NCBI GenBank assembly: GCA_031296755.1
Contig: JAUMMZ010000025.1
Location: 1 to 64,000 of the forward strand
Length of the DNA: 64,000 nt
Source: Collinsella sp.
GTDB lineage: Bacteria > Actinomycetota > Coriobacteriia > Coriobacteriales > Coriobacteriaceae
Reading direction: 5' to 3'
Shown here in pieces: positions 53,470-63,647 of the stretch. The position numbers and the translations under genes are program-made. Positions within the stretch are counted from its first letter, which is position 1, and every line of letters starts with the position of its first letter. The notes below the pieces were generated by a model that did not search any database, was not told the origin of the DNA, and saw only the letters and a list, made by a program, of their open reading frames with translations.

Positions 53470-55455
53470 TTAGTTCTGCGAGAAAAATGGGAACTGTCGG
53501 GAATCAACCGGCGGGTGCGGCATCGGTCCGCCCTGGGGCCCACCCTGCGGGCCACCCTGGCCGCCCATCATCTTTTCGATGGCGTCCTGGACCTCGCCCT
53601 CAAACTTTTTCATGCCCTCATGCAGGCGACGCTGACCATCCTCGGAGCGCAGCTCCTCCATCTGCTCGGGCGAAATACCCAACAGGTCACCCAGTAAGCC
53701 CATCATCTCGCCACGCATGCGTTCGCTTGTATCTTCGTCAGCAAAGCGATTCACCTCGGCGCGCGCCAGCGCATCGACCGTCATGCATTCCTTGCCGCTC
53801 AACCCCAGGTCGGACCATGCGAGCATGTACGGCCAAGCGCGCTCGACAAACGAGCGGGCCGAGACGATCGGCGCCGTCGGCAGCATGCGGCGGGCGGCCT
53901 CGCCCTGACGCACGAGCATCAGCAGCAGCGAGCAAGCCTCGGGCTTGCCGGCGGCCATGGGGATGTCGTCGAAAGATCGATTGCGGTCCACGTGCGCCTC
54001 GAGCGCGCCATCGACCTCGCCCGGCTCAAGCCCACCGAGCAGCTGCGCCGCGCGGTCGAGCATGTCGACCGGACCGTCAAGCGTCGAGAGCGCTTGCGCC
54101 AGCACGCGCTCCATGCAATCCTCCACCGCGTTGAGCGTCACGAGCTCCTGCGGCACCACGGCAGACGTGCGGTTGCGCACGCGCGCCACAAACTCGAGGG
54201 TCGACAGATACACATCGCCAAAGGGCGCATAATCGCCCTGGTAGCCACCGCAAAGCGCGGGCGCCGCCAGCGCGTACTCAGTTTTGGAAAGCGGGCTCAG
54301 AGCCATCGCGCCCAGCTCGAGCGCCGTGTCCTCCAACATGAGGCCCAGCGTGCGAGAGCGCAGGCGCTCGGCGTCGCCCGCCGACACATCGCGGTCGAGC
54401 ACACGCGCGGCATCCGGCGCATCGCGCTCAACCGTACGAATATGCAGGCGCTCGGCAATGGCGCGAACGGCGGCGCAACGGGCGGCTTCGGCCTCTTCCT
54501 GCGCCGGCGTAAAGATGCGGTTGCGCCCCAGCACCAGGCCGACCACATTGCGCGGACCCAGGGCGTCGACGGCAAGCGCCGCCAGTAGGGACGACGGCAA
54601 GTCGCCCTCGAGCGCCACCACGGCGCGCGACGTACCGCGGGCGCGGGCGTTATCGCGAACGGCGAGCACCAGCGCCTGCCACAGCCATTCCTCGGAGCGA
54701 AACTCGGGCAGCTCGTGGTCCTCCAAGGCATCGAGCATCACACCGCGCTGGATCTCCTGAACCAGTAGGCTCTCCTCAAAACACGGCGCTTGGGCCACCA
54801 CGCGGCCGCAGTCGTCGAGCACAAACGAGCCGCCGGTATACACCGATTCGTCGTACGCACCAATCGGCGCCATGCAGGCAAACCACACGCTGCGCTTGGA
54901 TGCGATCTTGCGGTAGGCTCCGCTGCGCACGGCGGCGATCGCGGCGGTCTCGCGGTCGGTCATATCGAATGCGTTGAACTGGAAATAGGCAATGAGATCG
55001 ACACCGGTCGGCAGCATCTCGAGCTCGCGGTCCAGGTCAAAGATCACCGCGATGCGCACGCCGTCCACGTCGAACACCGGCGGCGCCCAACGCGCGTCGT
55101 TGCTCTCGCCACGCTGCAGGGCAATGCTCGAACGGGCCGGCACCACATGGCCGTCCTTGAGCATCATGTAGTCGAGCAGGGGCTGGCCCTCAAACGAAAC
55201 TGCCGCGGGCACGATGCAGATCATATCGAGCTCTTGGATGCGCTCGGCGACGCCGGTCAAGCCGGCAAGTATGTCGTGCTCAAAGTCGGCAGTGCCCACC
55301 AGGCCGCCGGGCAGGGCTCCCATAAAGAGCGGAGCCGGCACGCACAGGACGCGCGCACCGCGCTCGTGGGCCAGGCGCGCCTGGTCCTCGATGCGACCGC
55401 AGATACCCTCAATATCACCCAGGCGCATATCGATCTGTGCAAGTGCGAGCTTCAT
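53470..55455 (-). CDS. NAD synthetase-like two-domain protein with degenerate active sites
   Basis: This 661-residue protein has the layout of glutamine-dependent NAD synthetase: a nitrilase-fold domain (1-230) and a synthetase domain (about 260-480). The catalytic residues are changed. The Glu of the amidase triad is A41 (VPAPLF), the Lys region reads PARSS near 108, and the Cys of LICED is F139 (VIFDLD). The PP-loop S-G-G-x-D-S reads E283-G-D-L-P-S288, although the flanking SLLAALAVDALGPRNVVGLVL and the later LSPLSKTEYALAA and YAPFGDV align well. A C-terminal part of about 180 residues ends in GGPQGGPQGGP. Probably not a working NAD synthetase; start ATG 55455. Confidence 0.75.
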   Translation of the reverse strand: MKLALAQIDMRLGDIEGICGRIEDQARLAHERGARVLCVPAPLFMGALPGGLVGTADFEHDILAGLTGVAERIQELDMICIVPAAVSFEGQPLLDYMMLKDGHVVPARSSIALQRGESNDARWAPPVFDVDGVRIAVIFDLDRELEMLPTGVDLIAYFQFNAFDMTDRETAAIAAVRSGAYRKIASKRSVWFACMAPIGAYDESVYTGGSFVLDDCGRVVAQAPCFEESLLVQEIQRGVMLDALEDHELPEFRSEEWLWQALVLAVRDNARARGTSRAVVALEGDLPSSLLAALAVDALGPRNVVGLVLGRNRIFTPAQEEAEAARCAAVRAIAERLHIRTVERDAPDAARVLDRDVSAGDAERLRSRTLGLMLEDTALELGAMALSPLSKTEYALAAPALCGGYQGDYAPFGDVYLSTLEFVARVRNRTSAVVPQELVTLNAVEDCMERVLAQALSTLDGPVDMLDRAAQLLGGLEPGEVDGALEAHVDRNRSFDDIPMAAGKPEACSLLLMLVRQGEAARRMLPTAPIVSARSFVERAWPYMLAWSDLGLSGKECMTVDALARAEVNRFADEDTSERMRGEMMGLLGDLLGISPEQMEELRSEDGQRRLHEGMKKFEGEVQDAIEKMMGGQGGPQGGPQGGPMPHPPVDSRQFPFFSQN

Positions 55456-55572
55456 GGCTCAGCCCTTTCCGTCGTAAACCATCGTTGTCGTAGTAAAAGC
55501 GCCGGCCGCATGATGCAGTCGGCGCTCGCATGTGCATATGCTAGCTATGATACCCCGAGCGGGGGCGCGCTC

Positions 55573-55935
55573 CTAGAACGTCGCGGACCACAGCCCGTGC
55601 AGGTTGCAATAGGCATAGACGGTACCGGTCTTGGAACCGCCGGCAAAAAACGTCGCGGGCTTCATGCCGGGTTCAAGGTAATGGACCTCCAGACGGCCCT
55701 CGGCCTCAAGGGCGATCCACTCGATGTAGTGCTCGGGCACCATAGGATGCTCGACCGAGCCCACGCGCGCACGGATCACGTGACCATCGCGCTCACTCTC
55801 GACGACCGGCACGTGCTTCTCGTGCGCCGCGTCCTCGGTGTTCGCGGTCAGCTCTGTGCAGCCGGCGGGGGTTGCAACGTCGTTGCCAAGGGCGGCAATG
55901 AGCTTGCCATCGGGGTCCTTAAAGAATTTCGCCAT
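55573..55935 (-). CDS. Superoxide reductase (desulfoferrodoxin-type, centre II only)
   Basis: This 120-residue protein reduces superoxide to peroxide at a mononuclear iron. The Fe ligands are visible: H41 in E39-K40-H41-VP, H63, H69 in EHYIEW, and C110/H113 in YCNLHG; E39-K40 are the catalytic loop residues. The N-terminal part lacks the CxxC pairs of the desulforedoxin domain and holds a single Cys26, so there is no rubredoxin-like centre I. The start is ATG 55935 with AAAGGAG upstream. Stand-alone gene, typical of anaerobes that tolerate oxygen exposure. Confidence 0.92.
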   Translation of the reverse strand: MAKFFKDPDGKLIAALGNDVATPAGCTELTANTEDAAHEKHVPVVESERDGHVIRARVGSVEHPMVPEHYIEWIALEAEGRLEVHYLEPGMKPATFFAGGSKTGTVYAYCNLHGLWSATF

Positions 55936-56084
55936 GATGTTCTCCTTTGCTGATGTGCCGATGTTCTTGAGGTTCTTATGCCCAAAGGCAAGCGAACCAT
56001 CCACGGCATGGCAAATGAACACATAACGAGCGGGGACGATGGGACAGCGCGGGCTATCCGCCCTGGCGGCCTCACCCGAGCGGG

Positions 56085-59000
56085 TTAACGCCCGTCGCCG
56101 CCGAGCAGTGCCAAAACATCCTCGCGGGTAAACAGCGCCGAGGAGATGCCATCGCCGCCGAGCACGCTGTTGACCAGGTCGCGTTTGGACTCTTGCATCT
56201 GCATGATGCGCTCCTCGATCGTGTCCTTGGCGATGAGCTTGTACACGGTCACGGAATGTTGCTGGCCAATACGGTGCGCGCGGTCGGTCGCCTGGTCCTG
56301 CGCGGCCACGTTCCACCACGGGTCGTAGTGGATGACCACGTCGGCCGCCGTCAGGTTGAGGCCCACGCCGCCCGCCTTGAGCGAGATCAGAAACACCGGC
56401 ACCTCGCCCGCCTGGAACTGCGCGACCATCTTGGCGCGGCTCTCCTTGGACGAAGCGCCCGTGAGCTTAAGAAAGCCGATGTCCTCCTTGGCCAGGCGCT
56501 TGCCAATGATATCGAGCATGCCCGTGAACTGGCTGAACAGCAGAATGTGGTGCCCGCCGTCGAGCGCACCGTGCACGAGCTCCATGCAAGCGTCGAGCTT
56601 GGCGCTCCCCGCCTTGTAATCCTCGTAGTGTAGACGCGGGTCGCAGCAGATCTGGCGCAGCTTGGTGAGCTCGGCGAGCACCTTGAGCTTGTCTTTCTTA
56701 AACTCGGATGTCTCGCGATGCTGCACCTGCTGGGCGATGCGGTCTTGGTTGGCCAGGTAGAGCTTGCGCTGCTCGCCGGTGAGCTGCGCCATGACGGTGT
56801 CCTCGATCTTCTCGGGCAGGTCGGCAACCACGTCTTCCTTTACACGACGCAGCACAAACGGCGACACGAGCGCCCGCAGGCGAGCGGCGCTATCGCCCTC
56901 GGCATGCTCGACCGGGCTTTCGAAGCGCTTGGCAAACGACTCGCGCGTGCCAAGCAGGCCCGGCATCAAAAAGTCGAAGATGCTCCAGAGCTCGGACAGG
57001 CGATTTTCGATGGGCGTGCCCGTCAAGGCAAAGCGCACACCGGCCGGCAGGCGCTTGGTGGCGCGGGCCACCTGGGTGAGCGGGTTTTTAATGTACTGGG
57101 CCTCGTCGAGCACAACGCGGGCAAAGTCCTGCTCGGCATACTCGTCGATATCGCGGCGCATGAGGTCATACGACGTCACAACCACGTTATGCTCGGCCAC
57201 GCCGGCGATCTGCACGCGGCGTTGAGCCTTGGCGCCCACGATGGCGCACACATCGAGCGACGGGGCAAAACGCTCCAGCTCGGCAGTCCAGTTATACACG
57301 AGCGACGCAGGACACACCACGAGCGTGGGCTTAGTGTCCCCCGCCTCCACGCGCGCCAGGATATGTGCGATCATCTGCAGCGTTTTGCCCAGGCCCATAT
57401 CGTCGGCCAAGATACCGCCGAGGCCCAGGTGCTCGAGCGAGCCGAACCACTGGTAGCCGTCGACCTGATAGCCGCGCAGTGTGGCCTTGAGAGATGTCGG
57501 CACCGTAAAGTCCATCTTGCCGAGCGTATCCAGGCGTTCGACGGTACGACGGAATGCGGCATCGCGATCGGCTTCGAGCGCGGGCGTGCGCGCAAGCATG
57601 CTGTCGACGAACAGGGTACTCGACGCGGGAAGCGACACGCCGTCGAGCAGGTCGACGGCATCGACGCCCAGGTCCTCGGCAAGGCCAAACGCAGCGCGGG
57701 CACCTTCATCCAGGCGAACGATGTCGCCGGACGTAAGGCGCGCGAACGTCTGGTGGCGCTTATACGAGTCCAGATAGATGGCAAGGTCGCCCGCCGAAAG
57801 CCCGCTCGCACCCAGCTCGACGTCGAGCAAGTTACTCTTGACGGTGGCGCGCACCGAGAGCTTGGGCGCAGGGCGGACCGAAATCTGGCGCAGGCGGTCG
57901 CTGAGCATGACCTCTCCAAGCTCAGACAGGGCAGACAGGCCCTCGGTCAGCAAGTGGAACAGGCTCTCGTCATCGCGCTCCTCAAACGCCAGGCCGCCCT
58001 CGCGGAAATCAAAGTACAGGGCAGCCGTGTCCATAACGCGAAACTCCGCCAGCGTATCGCGGGGCGGAACGCCGGGGCGTTGCTCTTCGAAAGGACTGCC
58101 CGGAGCACCAAGACTAAAGAGATCTGCCGACCAATCGCCGTAGGCCACCGTAATCTTGCAGGTCACAAGGCCATCGTCGACGCCAATCGCCATGGCAAAA
58201 CTCGGCTCGGGCGCCACGGCGTCAAGTACGGCGGGAGCGGTCAGGTCGGTGTAGTCGCGCAAGATCGGCAGCGCCATGCGGCAGAACTCGCCCACCTGGT
58301 CGGCGGCGATATGGACCGGCATGCGGCAGGGCAACAAGTGCGATAGGAACGGCGCCGCATGCTGGGCAAACGCCGTGTCGGTACGGCGCGCGCGGCGCGT
58401 ATCGACCAGATAGGCTGCGTCGCCTGCGACAAAGCAGTACGTATCGGCCGGCAGGCGCAAGTCGTAGCTGCCTCCCGCCGCCGGTGCAATCTTGGCGGCA
58501 AGGAGCGGCGGGCGCTTAGCCGGGACTTCGCCCTCCCCCTGCGGCGACGGCTCGACTGCCACCTCGTAGGCGCGATGCGTCGTCGTTCCCCGCGACCAAG
58601 CAGGCTCAAAGGACATGGTCCTGCCGCGCAGCAGGTCCAGCACGGACACGATGGAATGCTCGGATACCGGCAACTGACGCTCGGCGACAAAACCGTTGCG
58701 GACAAAGTCATACGACGCCGAGCGCGAGCTCGTAATATCGCCTAGGTAGGCGACCGTCATTGCGATAAAGTCGAGCAGCTTTGTCGACACGTCATCGAAA
58801 GCCTCGGGCACATGGGCAAACGTAAGCTTCTTGCCATAGGAGAACGTACCGCCGCGCACATAGGCATCGGCCATGCCGTCGATATCCTTAACCACGTAGG
58901 ACACCGAACCGCTACGAATGCGAAACTCGAGCGCCCAGTTAAAACGATCGGCAAACAGCGGATTGTAGTACGGCACCAGCGAGGGCTCCAGCACCGCTTT

Positions 59001-59558
59001 GGGCGCATCGGGGTCAATGGTGCTGGCGAGCTTGCGACGCATGACCGCGAGCTCGTCCATGCGCGCGTCCGAAAGATCGGAAAGCGCCGCCACAAGGCTC
59101 GGGCTCGTGGGGACGGGCGCCGGGAAGGGAAAGTTGGGGTTGACCGCAGATGCGGTGGGCGCGGGGCGCGTGGGCTGCTTGGACTGTGCGGGCGGTACTG
59201 TAAACGTGCGGACCGGCGTGCGCAAACCCTCGACGGGCTCGGCGCCACTGGCATCCAGATACGCCAGCGCCGTGGCGATGGCGTGCTTGCACATGCCGGA
59301 ATAGCGGAAGGCGGCGGGGCAATCGCAGTCGTAGTCGATAACCTCGTGCTCGTCCATGTCGAGCGCCACGTGCGTCTTGTACAGGTCGCCGCGCGAGCCA
59401 CGCACTGCACCCTCAACCGTCACGTTTTTGGAGAAGCGCGAGCCGCTGTCCTCGATCGACAGCACGGCGCCGTTGAGCATGAGCGAACGCCCCTTCATAA
59501 AGGTGCCGCTCAGCGCCGCCTCTTTCCGGAGCGCCTGCACAAACGTCCCCTGTGCCAT
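56085..59558 (-). CDS. SNF2/RapA-type helicase with SWIM zinc finger
   Basis: This 1157-residue protein has an N-terminal SWIM finger (CDCPAAFRYSGMCKHAIA, about residues 75-95) and a long variable region. The SNF2 core has ILADDMGLGKTLQM near 720 and DEAQYIKNP near 817, and the helicase C domain has LLFSQFTGMLDII, GGVGLNLTAADVVIHYDPWW and DRAHRIGQ. The order matches bacterial SWIM-SNF2 proteins thought to remodel nucleoprotein or help recover stalled RNA polymerase. The start is ATG 59558 behind GGAGGA. It lies just downstream of dnaE on the same strand (45-base gap). Confidence 0.93.
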   Translation of the reverse strand: MAQGTFVQALRKEAALSGTFMKGRSLMLNGAVLSIEDSGSRFSKNVTVEGAVRGSRGDLYKTHVALDMDEHEVIDYDCDCPAAFRYSGMCKHAIATALAYLDASGAEPVEGLRTPVRTFTVPPAQSKQPTRPAPTASAVNPNFPFPAPVPTSPSLVAALSDLSDARMDELAVMRRKLASTIDPDAPKAVLEPSLVPYYNPLFADRFNWALEFRIRSGSVSYVVKDIDGMADAYVRGGTFSYGKKLTFAHVPEAFDDVSTKLLDFIAMTVAYLGDITSSRSASYDFVRNGFVAERQLPVSEHSIVSVLDLLRGRTMSFEPAWSRGTTTHRAYEVAVEPSPQGEGEVPAKRPPLLAAKIAPAAGGSYDLRLPADTYCFVAGDAAYLVDTRRARRTDTAFAQHAAPFLSHLLPCRMPVHIAADQVGEFCRMALPILRDYTDLTAPAVLDAVAPEPSFAMAIGVDDGLVTCKITVAYGDWSADLFSLGAPGSPFEEQRPGVPPRDTLAEFRVMDTAALYFDFREGGLAFEERDDESLFHLLTEGLSALSELGEVMLSDRLRQISVRPAPKLSVRATVKSNLLDVELGASGLSAGDLAIYLDSYKRHQTFARLTSGDIVRLDEGARAAFGLAEDLGVDAVDLLDGVSLPASSTLFVDSMLARTPALEADRDAAFRRTVERLDTLGKMDFTVPTSLKATLRGYQVDGYQWFGSLEHLGLGGILADDMGLGKTLQMIAHILARVEAGDTKPTLVVCPASLVYNWTAELERFAPSLDVCAIVGAKAQRRVQIAGVAEHNVVVTSYDLMRRDIDEYAEQDFARVVLDEAQYIKNPLTQVARATKRLPAGVRFALTGTPIENRLSELWSIFDFLMPGLLGTRESFAKRFESPVEHAEGDSAARLRALVSPFVLRRVKEDVVADLPEKIEDTVMAQLTGEQRKLYLANQDRIAQQVQHRETSEFKKDKLKVLAELTKLRQICCDPRLHYEDYKAGSAKLDACMELVHGALDGGHHILLFSQFTGMLDIIGKRLAKEDIGFLKLTGASSKESRAKMVAQFQAGEVPVFLISLKAGGVGLNLTAADVVIHYDPWWNVAAQDQATDRAHRIGQQHSVTVYKLIAKDTIEERIMQMQESKRDLVNSVLGGDGISSALFTREDVLALLGGDGR

Positions 59559-59603
59559 CACTTCCTCCAATCTCGCACCGAGTACCTCTCAGCAACGCCG
59601 TCC

Positions 59604-62600
59604 CTAGATCACCGTCACGCGACCCTGGTTACCCACAATTGCCTTGGCCTCGGCCAGCAGCGGAATCGAGCGCGCGTTGACCTTGGCAGGCACCTCGGCG
59701 CGCAGCACGCGTCCGTCCACCTGCTCGATAAAGATCTCCACACGGTCGCCGCCCGGGTTAGCGGTGAGCACCGTGGCAAGACGCGCCATGTTGCCCTGGC
59801 TAAAGCGGCTGTTGGGCACCATGACCTCAAACACCTTGGGCTTGTTGTTCTCCTCGTTGAGCTCCAGCGGCACGATCTCCTGCGCGATGATCTGGTCGCC
59901 GCGGTCCGAGCGCTCGAGTTTGCCCTTAATACGAACAAACGCATCGGACAGCTGTGCGCCGGTCTCGGGATCGACCTCGCCGTACAGGTACCCCTCGGCC
60001 TCCTTGTAGGTCTTGGGGAACACCACGACGGTGGCCTCGCCTTCCATGTCCTCGAGCTGAACGATGCCCATGGGGTCGCCGTTTTTGGTCACGCGCTTGG
60101 ACACGCTCGAGACCATGCCGGCCCACCACAGTGCCTTGCCCTCGGGGATCTCCTGGTTGATGGTGCCGCCCGTGGGGTTTTGCACTTCGTAGCCGGTATC
60201 GATCTGCGAGAACGAGAAGTCGCGCGCTTTGCTGAGCGCGTACTCAAACGGGCGCAGCGGGTGGTCCGAAACATAGATGCCCAGGACCTCCTTCTCCTGG
60301 CTCAGCTTGAGGTGGCGGTCCCATTCCTGGCCGTCCGGATCGGGCACGCTGACCTCGAAGCCCGAGCCCTCAACGTCGCCAAACATATCGAAGAACGAGG
60401 TCTGGCCGCTCGCGCGGTCCTTCTGGCGCTTTATCGCGGCGTCAATGATGTTCTCGGGGTTGTTCTTGTCCACAAAGTGCATCATCTGGCGACGCGGATA
60501 CCCCGTGGAGTCAAAGGCGCCTGCCTTGATGAGCGATTCGATCACGCGACGGTTGGCCTGGCTCGAGTCCACGCGCTCGACAAAGTCGTGCAGCGTCTTA
60601 AACGGACCGCCCGCCTCGCGCTCGGCGATAATCGCCTGCGCCACGCCGGTACCCACGCCGCGGATGCCGGCCAGACCAAAGCGCACGCCTTCCTTGGTAG
60701 CCGTGAACTCGGTGCCGGACTCGTTGACATCTGGCGACAGCACGGGGATGCCGTCGTGACGGCATGCCGAGACATAGTGCACGATCTTGTCGGTCTTGCC
60801 CGTATAGGACGTCAGAACGGCCGCCATGTACTCGTGCGGATAGTGCGCCTTGAGCCACGCCGTCTGCATAACCAGGATGGCGTAGCCGGCGGAGTGCGAC
60901 TTGTTGAAGGCGTAGGATGCGAACTCGAGAACATCGTCCCAAATCTTCTGGGCGACCTCGCGCGTGTAGTTGTTCTTGATAGCGCCGTTCATCCAGTGGT
61001 CGTAGGTGGTCTCGTCCGAGCCATCCTCCCAGTGGAGCACCGTCGACGTGAGCAGCTTGATCTTTTTCTTAGCCACGGGCTTACGGATACGCGAGTCCGA
61101 TTCGCCCTTGGAGAAGCCGCACATCTCGACGGAGATGAGCATAACCTGCTCCTGGTAGACCATGGTGCCGTAGGTTTCGCCCAGGATGTCGTCCAGGCGG
61201 TCGTCGTAGGAGACGGCCGGCTCCTTGCCGTTCATACGGTTGATGTAGGACGAAACCATGCCGGCGCCCAGCGGGCCCGGTCGGTACAGGGCGATCAATG
61301 CTACGACGTGCTTGTACTCGGTGGGCTTCATGTTCTTGATCGTGGCCGTCATGCCGGCGGACTCGACCTGGAAGACGCCGGCGGTATGGCCGGAGCCCAT
61401 GAGCTTAAAGATCTCGGGATCGTCAAAGGGAATCTCTTCCTCTTTGATGTCGATGCCGAAGTTCTTTTTGATGTTGGCCTTTGCCTTGGAGATAACCGTC
61501 AGCGTACGCAGGCCCAGGAAGTCCATCTTGAGCAGGCCCATGTCGGCAACGGTATGGCCCTCGTACTGGGTAATCTCGACGCCGCCCTTGGTGTCGAGCT
61601 TGGTGGGCACGTGCTCGTTGACGGGGTCGCGGCAGATCAGAACGGCGCACGCGTGCACGCCCTCGCCACGGGTGAGGCCCTCGATCGAGAGCGCCGTGTC
61701 GATGATTCGGCGGGCGTCGTCGTCCTTTTTATAGGCCTCGGCAAAGTCGGGGTTAAACAGATCCTCTTTGCCGGGTTGTTTGTCGAGCACCTGCTTGAGC
61801 TTGACCTTGGGGTCGCTCGAGACCATCTTGGACAGGCGCTGGCCCATGTAGACCGGGTAGTCCAGGACGCGCGCGGCGTCGTTGATGGCCTGCTTGGCCT
61901 TGATGGTCGAGTAGGTGATGACGTGGGTGACCTTTTCGGGGCCGTAGAGCTGGCGAACGTGCTCCACGACCTCGAGGCGCCGCTCATCGTCGAAGTCCAT
62001 ATCGATATCGGGCATCTCGGTACGCTGCGGGGACAGGAACCTCTCGAACATCAGGCCGTTCTCGAGCGGGTCGAACGCGGTGATGTTCATGGCGTAGGCG
62101 ACGATAGCGCCGGCGGCAGAACCACGGCCGGGGCCGACGCCGATGCCGTTGTCCTTGGCCCATTGCACGTACTCGGCAACGATCAAAAAGTAGGCGGCAA
62201 AGCCCTTGTCGCAGATGACCTTGTATTCGTACTCAAAGCGCTCTTTGATGTTGACGCCACCGATCTCGCGCGTGGCCCAGTCGTCGCCGTAGTGCTGGCG
62301 CAGGCCCTTCTCGCACTCGCGGCGGAACTGGCTCTCGTGCGTCTCGCCGGGGTCGAGCAACGGGAAGCGCGGCAGGATGATGGAGTCCCAGTCCAGCTCC
62401 ACGTAGCACTTGTCGGCGATCTCGAGCGTGTTGTCGCAGGCCTCGGGGCAATACGGGAACATCGCCCGCATCTCCTCCTCGGTCTTCATGTAAAACTCCG
62501 AGCCGGTCATGCGCATACGGTTAGGGTCGTCGACCTTGGCGTTCATGCCAATACACATGATGACGTCCTGCACGGGGGCGTCCTCGCGGCGCAGGTAGTG

Positions 62601-63407
62601 GAAGTCGTTGGTGGCGATGACCTTGACGCCTACCTGTTTGGCAATGTCGATGAGCGTGCGGTCCATCTGCTCGTCGGTCAGGCCGTTATCGGTGGTAATG
62701 CCGTGTTCCTGAATCTCGATGTAGAAGTCGCCGGGGTCGAAGGTGTCGCGGAAGGTCTCGGCCCACTTGATGGCGCCCTCCATGTCACCGCGGTCGATGT
62801 ACTTGGGGATGATGCCGGCGATACAGGCGCTCGTGCAGATCATGCCCTTGGCATGGCGACGCAGGTTGTCGAGCGTCACGCGTGGCTTGTAGTAAAAGCC
62901 CTGCACGGCGGCCTCAGAGACCGTCTGCATCAGGTTAACGTAGCCCTCCTGGTCCTTGGCCAGAAGGATCATGTGGTAGAGCTCGGGCTTGTGGTCGCGG
63001 GCGAGCGTCTCGTCCGGCGTAAAGTAGACCTCGCAGCCAAAGATGGGTTTGATGACCAGGGGCGGCTTGAGCTCGTCGATGTTGCCCTTCTCGTCCCACA
63101 TGGCCATGTCCTTCACATACTGGGCATGCTCGCGCGGGTTTTCCTCGGGATCGGGCTCCACCAGCTCGTCGCGGCGGTCCTTTTCCAAGAAGGCCTTGTC
63201 GTGGCTCCAGGTTTTGTACTCGGGCGTATTGTGGTTGACGGCGTCGCAAGCCAGCGCCAAATCGGGCACGCCATACATGTAGCCGTGGTCGGTAATGGCC
63301 ACGGCGGGCATGCCAAGCTCAACGGCACGGTTGACCATATCTTGGATACGGGTTGCGCCGTCGAGCATGGAGAAAACAGTGTGATTGTGCAGATGGACGA
63401 ATGCCAT
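59604..63407 (-). CDS. dnaE: DNA polymerase III alpha subunit
   Basis: This 1267-residue replicative polymerase starts with a PHP domain (FVHLHNHTVFSMLDG, AITDHGYMYG). The catalytic aspartates are in PDIDMDFDDERR near residue 467 and a third lies near 640. Other typical segments are GVGPGRGSAAGAIVAYAMNI, HACAVLIC, GVFQVESAGM near 676 and a helix-hairpin-helix region (GIRGVGTGVAQAI). The C-terminal OB-fold ends the protein. There is no exonuclease insertion, so it is the DnaE rather than PolC class. The start is ATG 63407 with GGAG 8 bases upstream. Confidence 0.98.
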   Translation of the reverse strand: MAFVHLHNHTVFSMLDGATRIQDMVNRAVELGMPAVAITDHGYMYGVPDLALACDAVNHNTPEYKTWSHDKAFLEKDRRDELVEPDPEENPREHAQYVKDMAMWDEKGNIDELKPPLVIKPIFGCEVYFTPDETLARDHKPELYHMILLAKDQEGYVNLMQTVSEAAVQGFYYKPRVTLDNLRRHAKGMICTSACIAGIIPKYIDRGDMEGAIKWAETFRDTFDPGDFYIEIQEHGITTDNGLTDEQMDRTLIDIAKQVGVKVIATNDFHYLRREDAPVQDVIMCIGMNAKVDDPNRMRMTGSEFYMKTEEEMRAMFPYCPEACDNTLEIADKCYVELDWDSIILPRFPLLDPGETHESQFRRECEKGLRQHYGDDWATREIGGVNIKERFEYEYKVICDKGFAAYFLIVAEYVQWAKDNGIGVGPGRGSAAGAIVAYAMNITAFDPLENGLMFERFLSPQRTEMPDIDMDFDDERRLEVVEHVRQLYGPEKVTHVITYSTIKAKQAINDAARVLDYPVYMGQRLSKMVSSDPKVKLKQVLDKQPGKEDLFNPDFAEAYKKDDDARRIIDTALSIEGLTRGEGVHACAVLICRDPVNEHVPTKLDTKGGVEITQYEGHTVADMGLLKMDFLGLRTLTVISKAKANIKKNFGIDIKEEEIPFDDPEIFKLMGSGHTAGVFQVESAGMTATIKNMKPTEYKHVVALIALYRPGPLGAGMVSSYINRMNGKEPAVSYDDRLDDILGETYGTMVYQEQVMLISVEMCGFSKGESDSRIRKPVAKKKIKLLTSTVLHWEDGSDETTYDHWMNGAIKNNYTREVAQKIWDDVLEFASYAFNKSHSAGYAILVMQTAWLKAHYPHEYMAAVLTSYTGKTDKIVHYVSACRHDGIPVLSPDVNESGTEFTATKEGVRFGLAGIRGVGTGVAQAIIAEREAGGPFKTLHDFVERVDSSQANRRVIESLIKAGAFDSTGYPRRQMMHFVDKNNPENIIDAAIKRQKDRASGQTSFFDMFGDVEGSGFEVSVPDPDGQEWDRHLKLSQEKEVLGIYVSDHPLRPFEYALSKARDFSFSQIDTGYEVQNPTGGTINQEIPEGKALWWAGMVSSVSKRVTKNGDPMGIVQLEDMEGEATVVVFPKTYKEAEGYLYGEVDPETGAQLSDAFVRIKGKLERSDRGDQIIAQEIVPLELNEENNKPKVFEVMVPNSRFSQGNMARLATVLTANPGGDRVEIFIEQVDGRVLRAEVPAKVNARSIPLLAEAKAIVGNQGRVTVI

Positions 63408-63647
63408 GTGATGAGCTCCGATGCGGGTTCGTGTTCTGACTGAACGATTTTACCCCACGGCACGGACAGCACCCGAACCTAGCCAAACCCACACGGGTAG
63501 TCAATTTGGGACCTTCAAAAAGGGGAATGAGGGCATCCAGATATATCGAGTATTACTGGAACCCCGGCGATGCGCGGAATGATTTGTGACGAATAGTCAT
63601 GTCCATCAAGAAGGCTCGACGCTTCGGATAGCTCGTCAATCGATATA

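Noticed and set aside
53430..53470. tRNA-like arm (GGGTTG...GAATCCC) near 53440
   Set aside because: Only one arm-like fragment; no acceptor stem or anticodon arm can be folded. No tRNA was found anywhere in the window.
58812..63443. Very long open frame (1543 codons) on the plus strand opposite dnaE and the SNF2 gene
   Set aside because: It is the antisense shadow of two high-GC genes with strong codon bias; the translation is His/Val/Leu-rich with no family motifs, and both minus-strand proteins are unambiguous.
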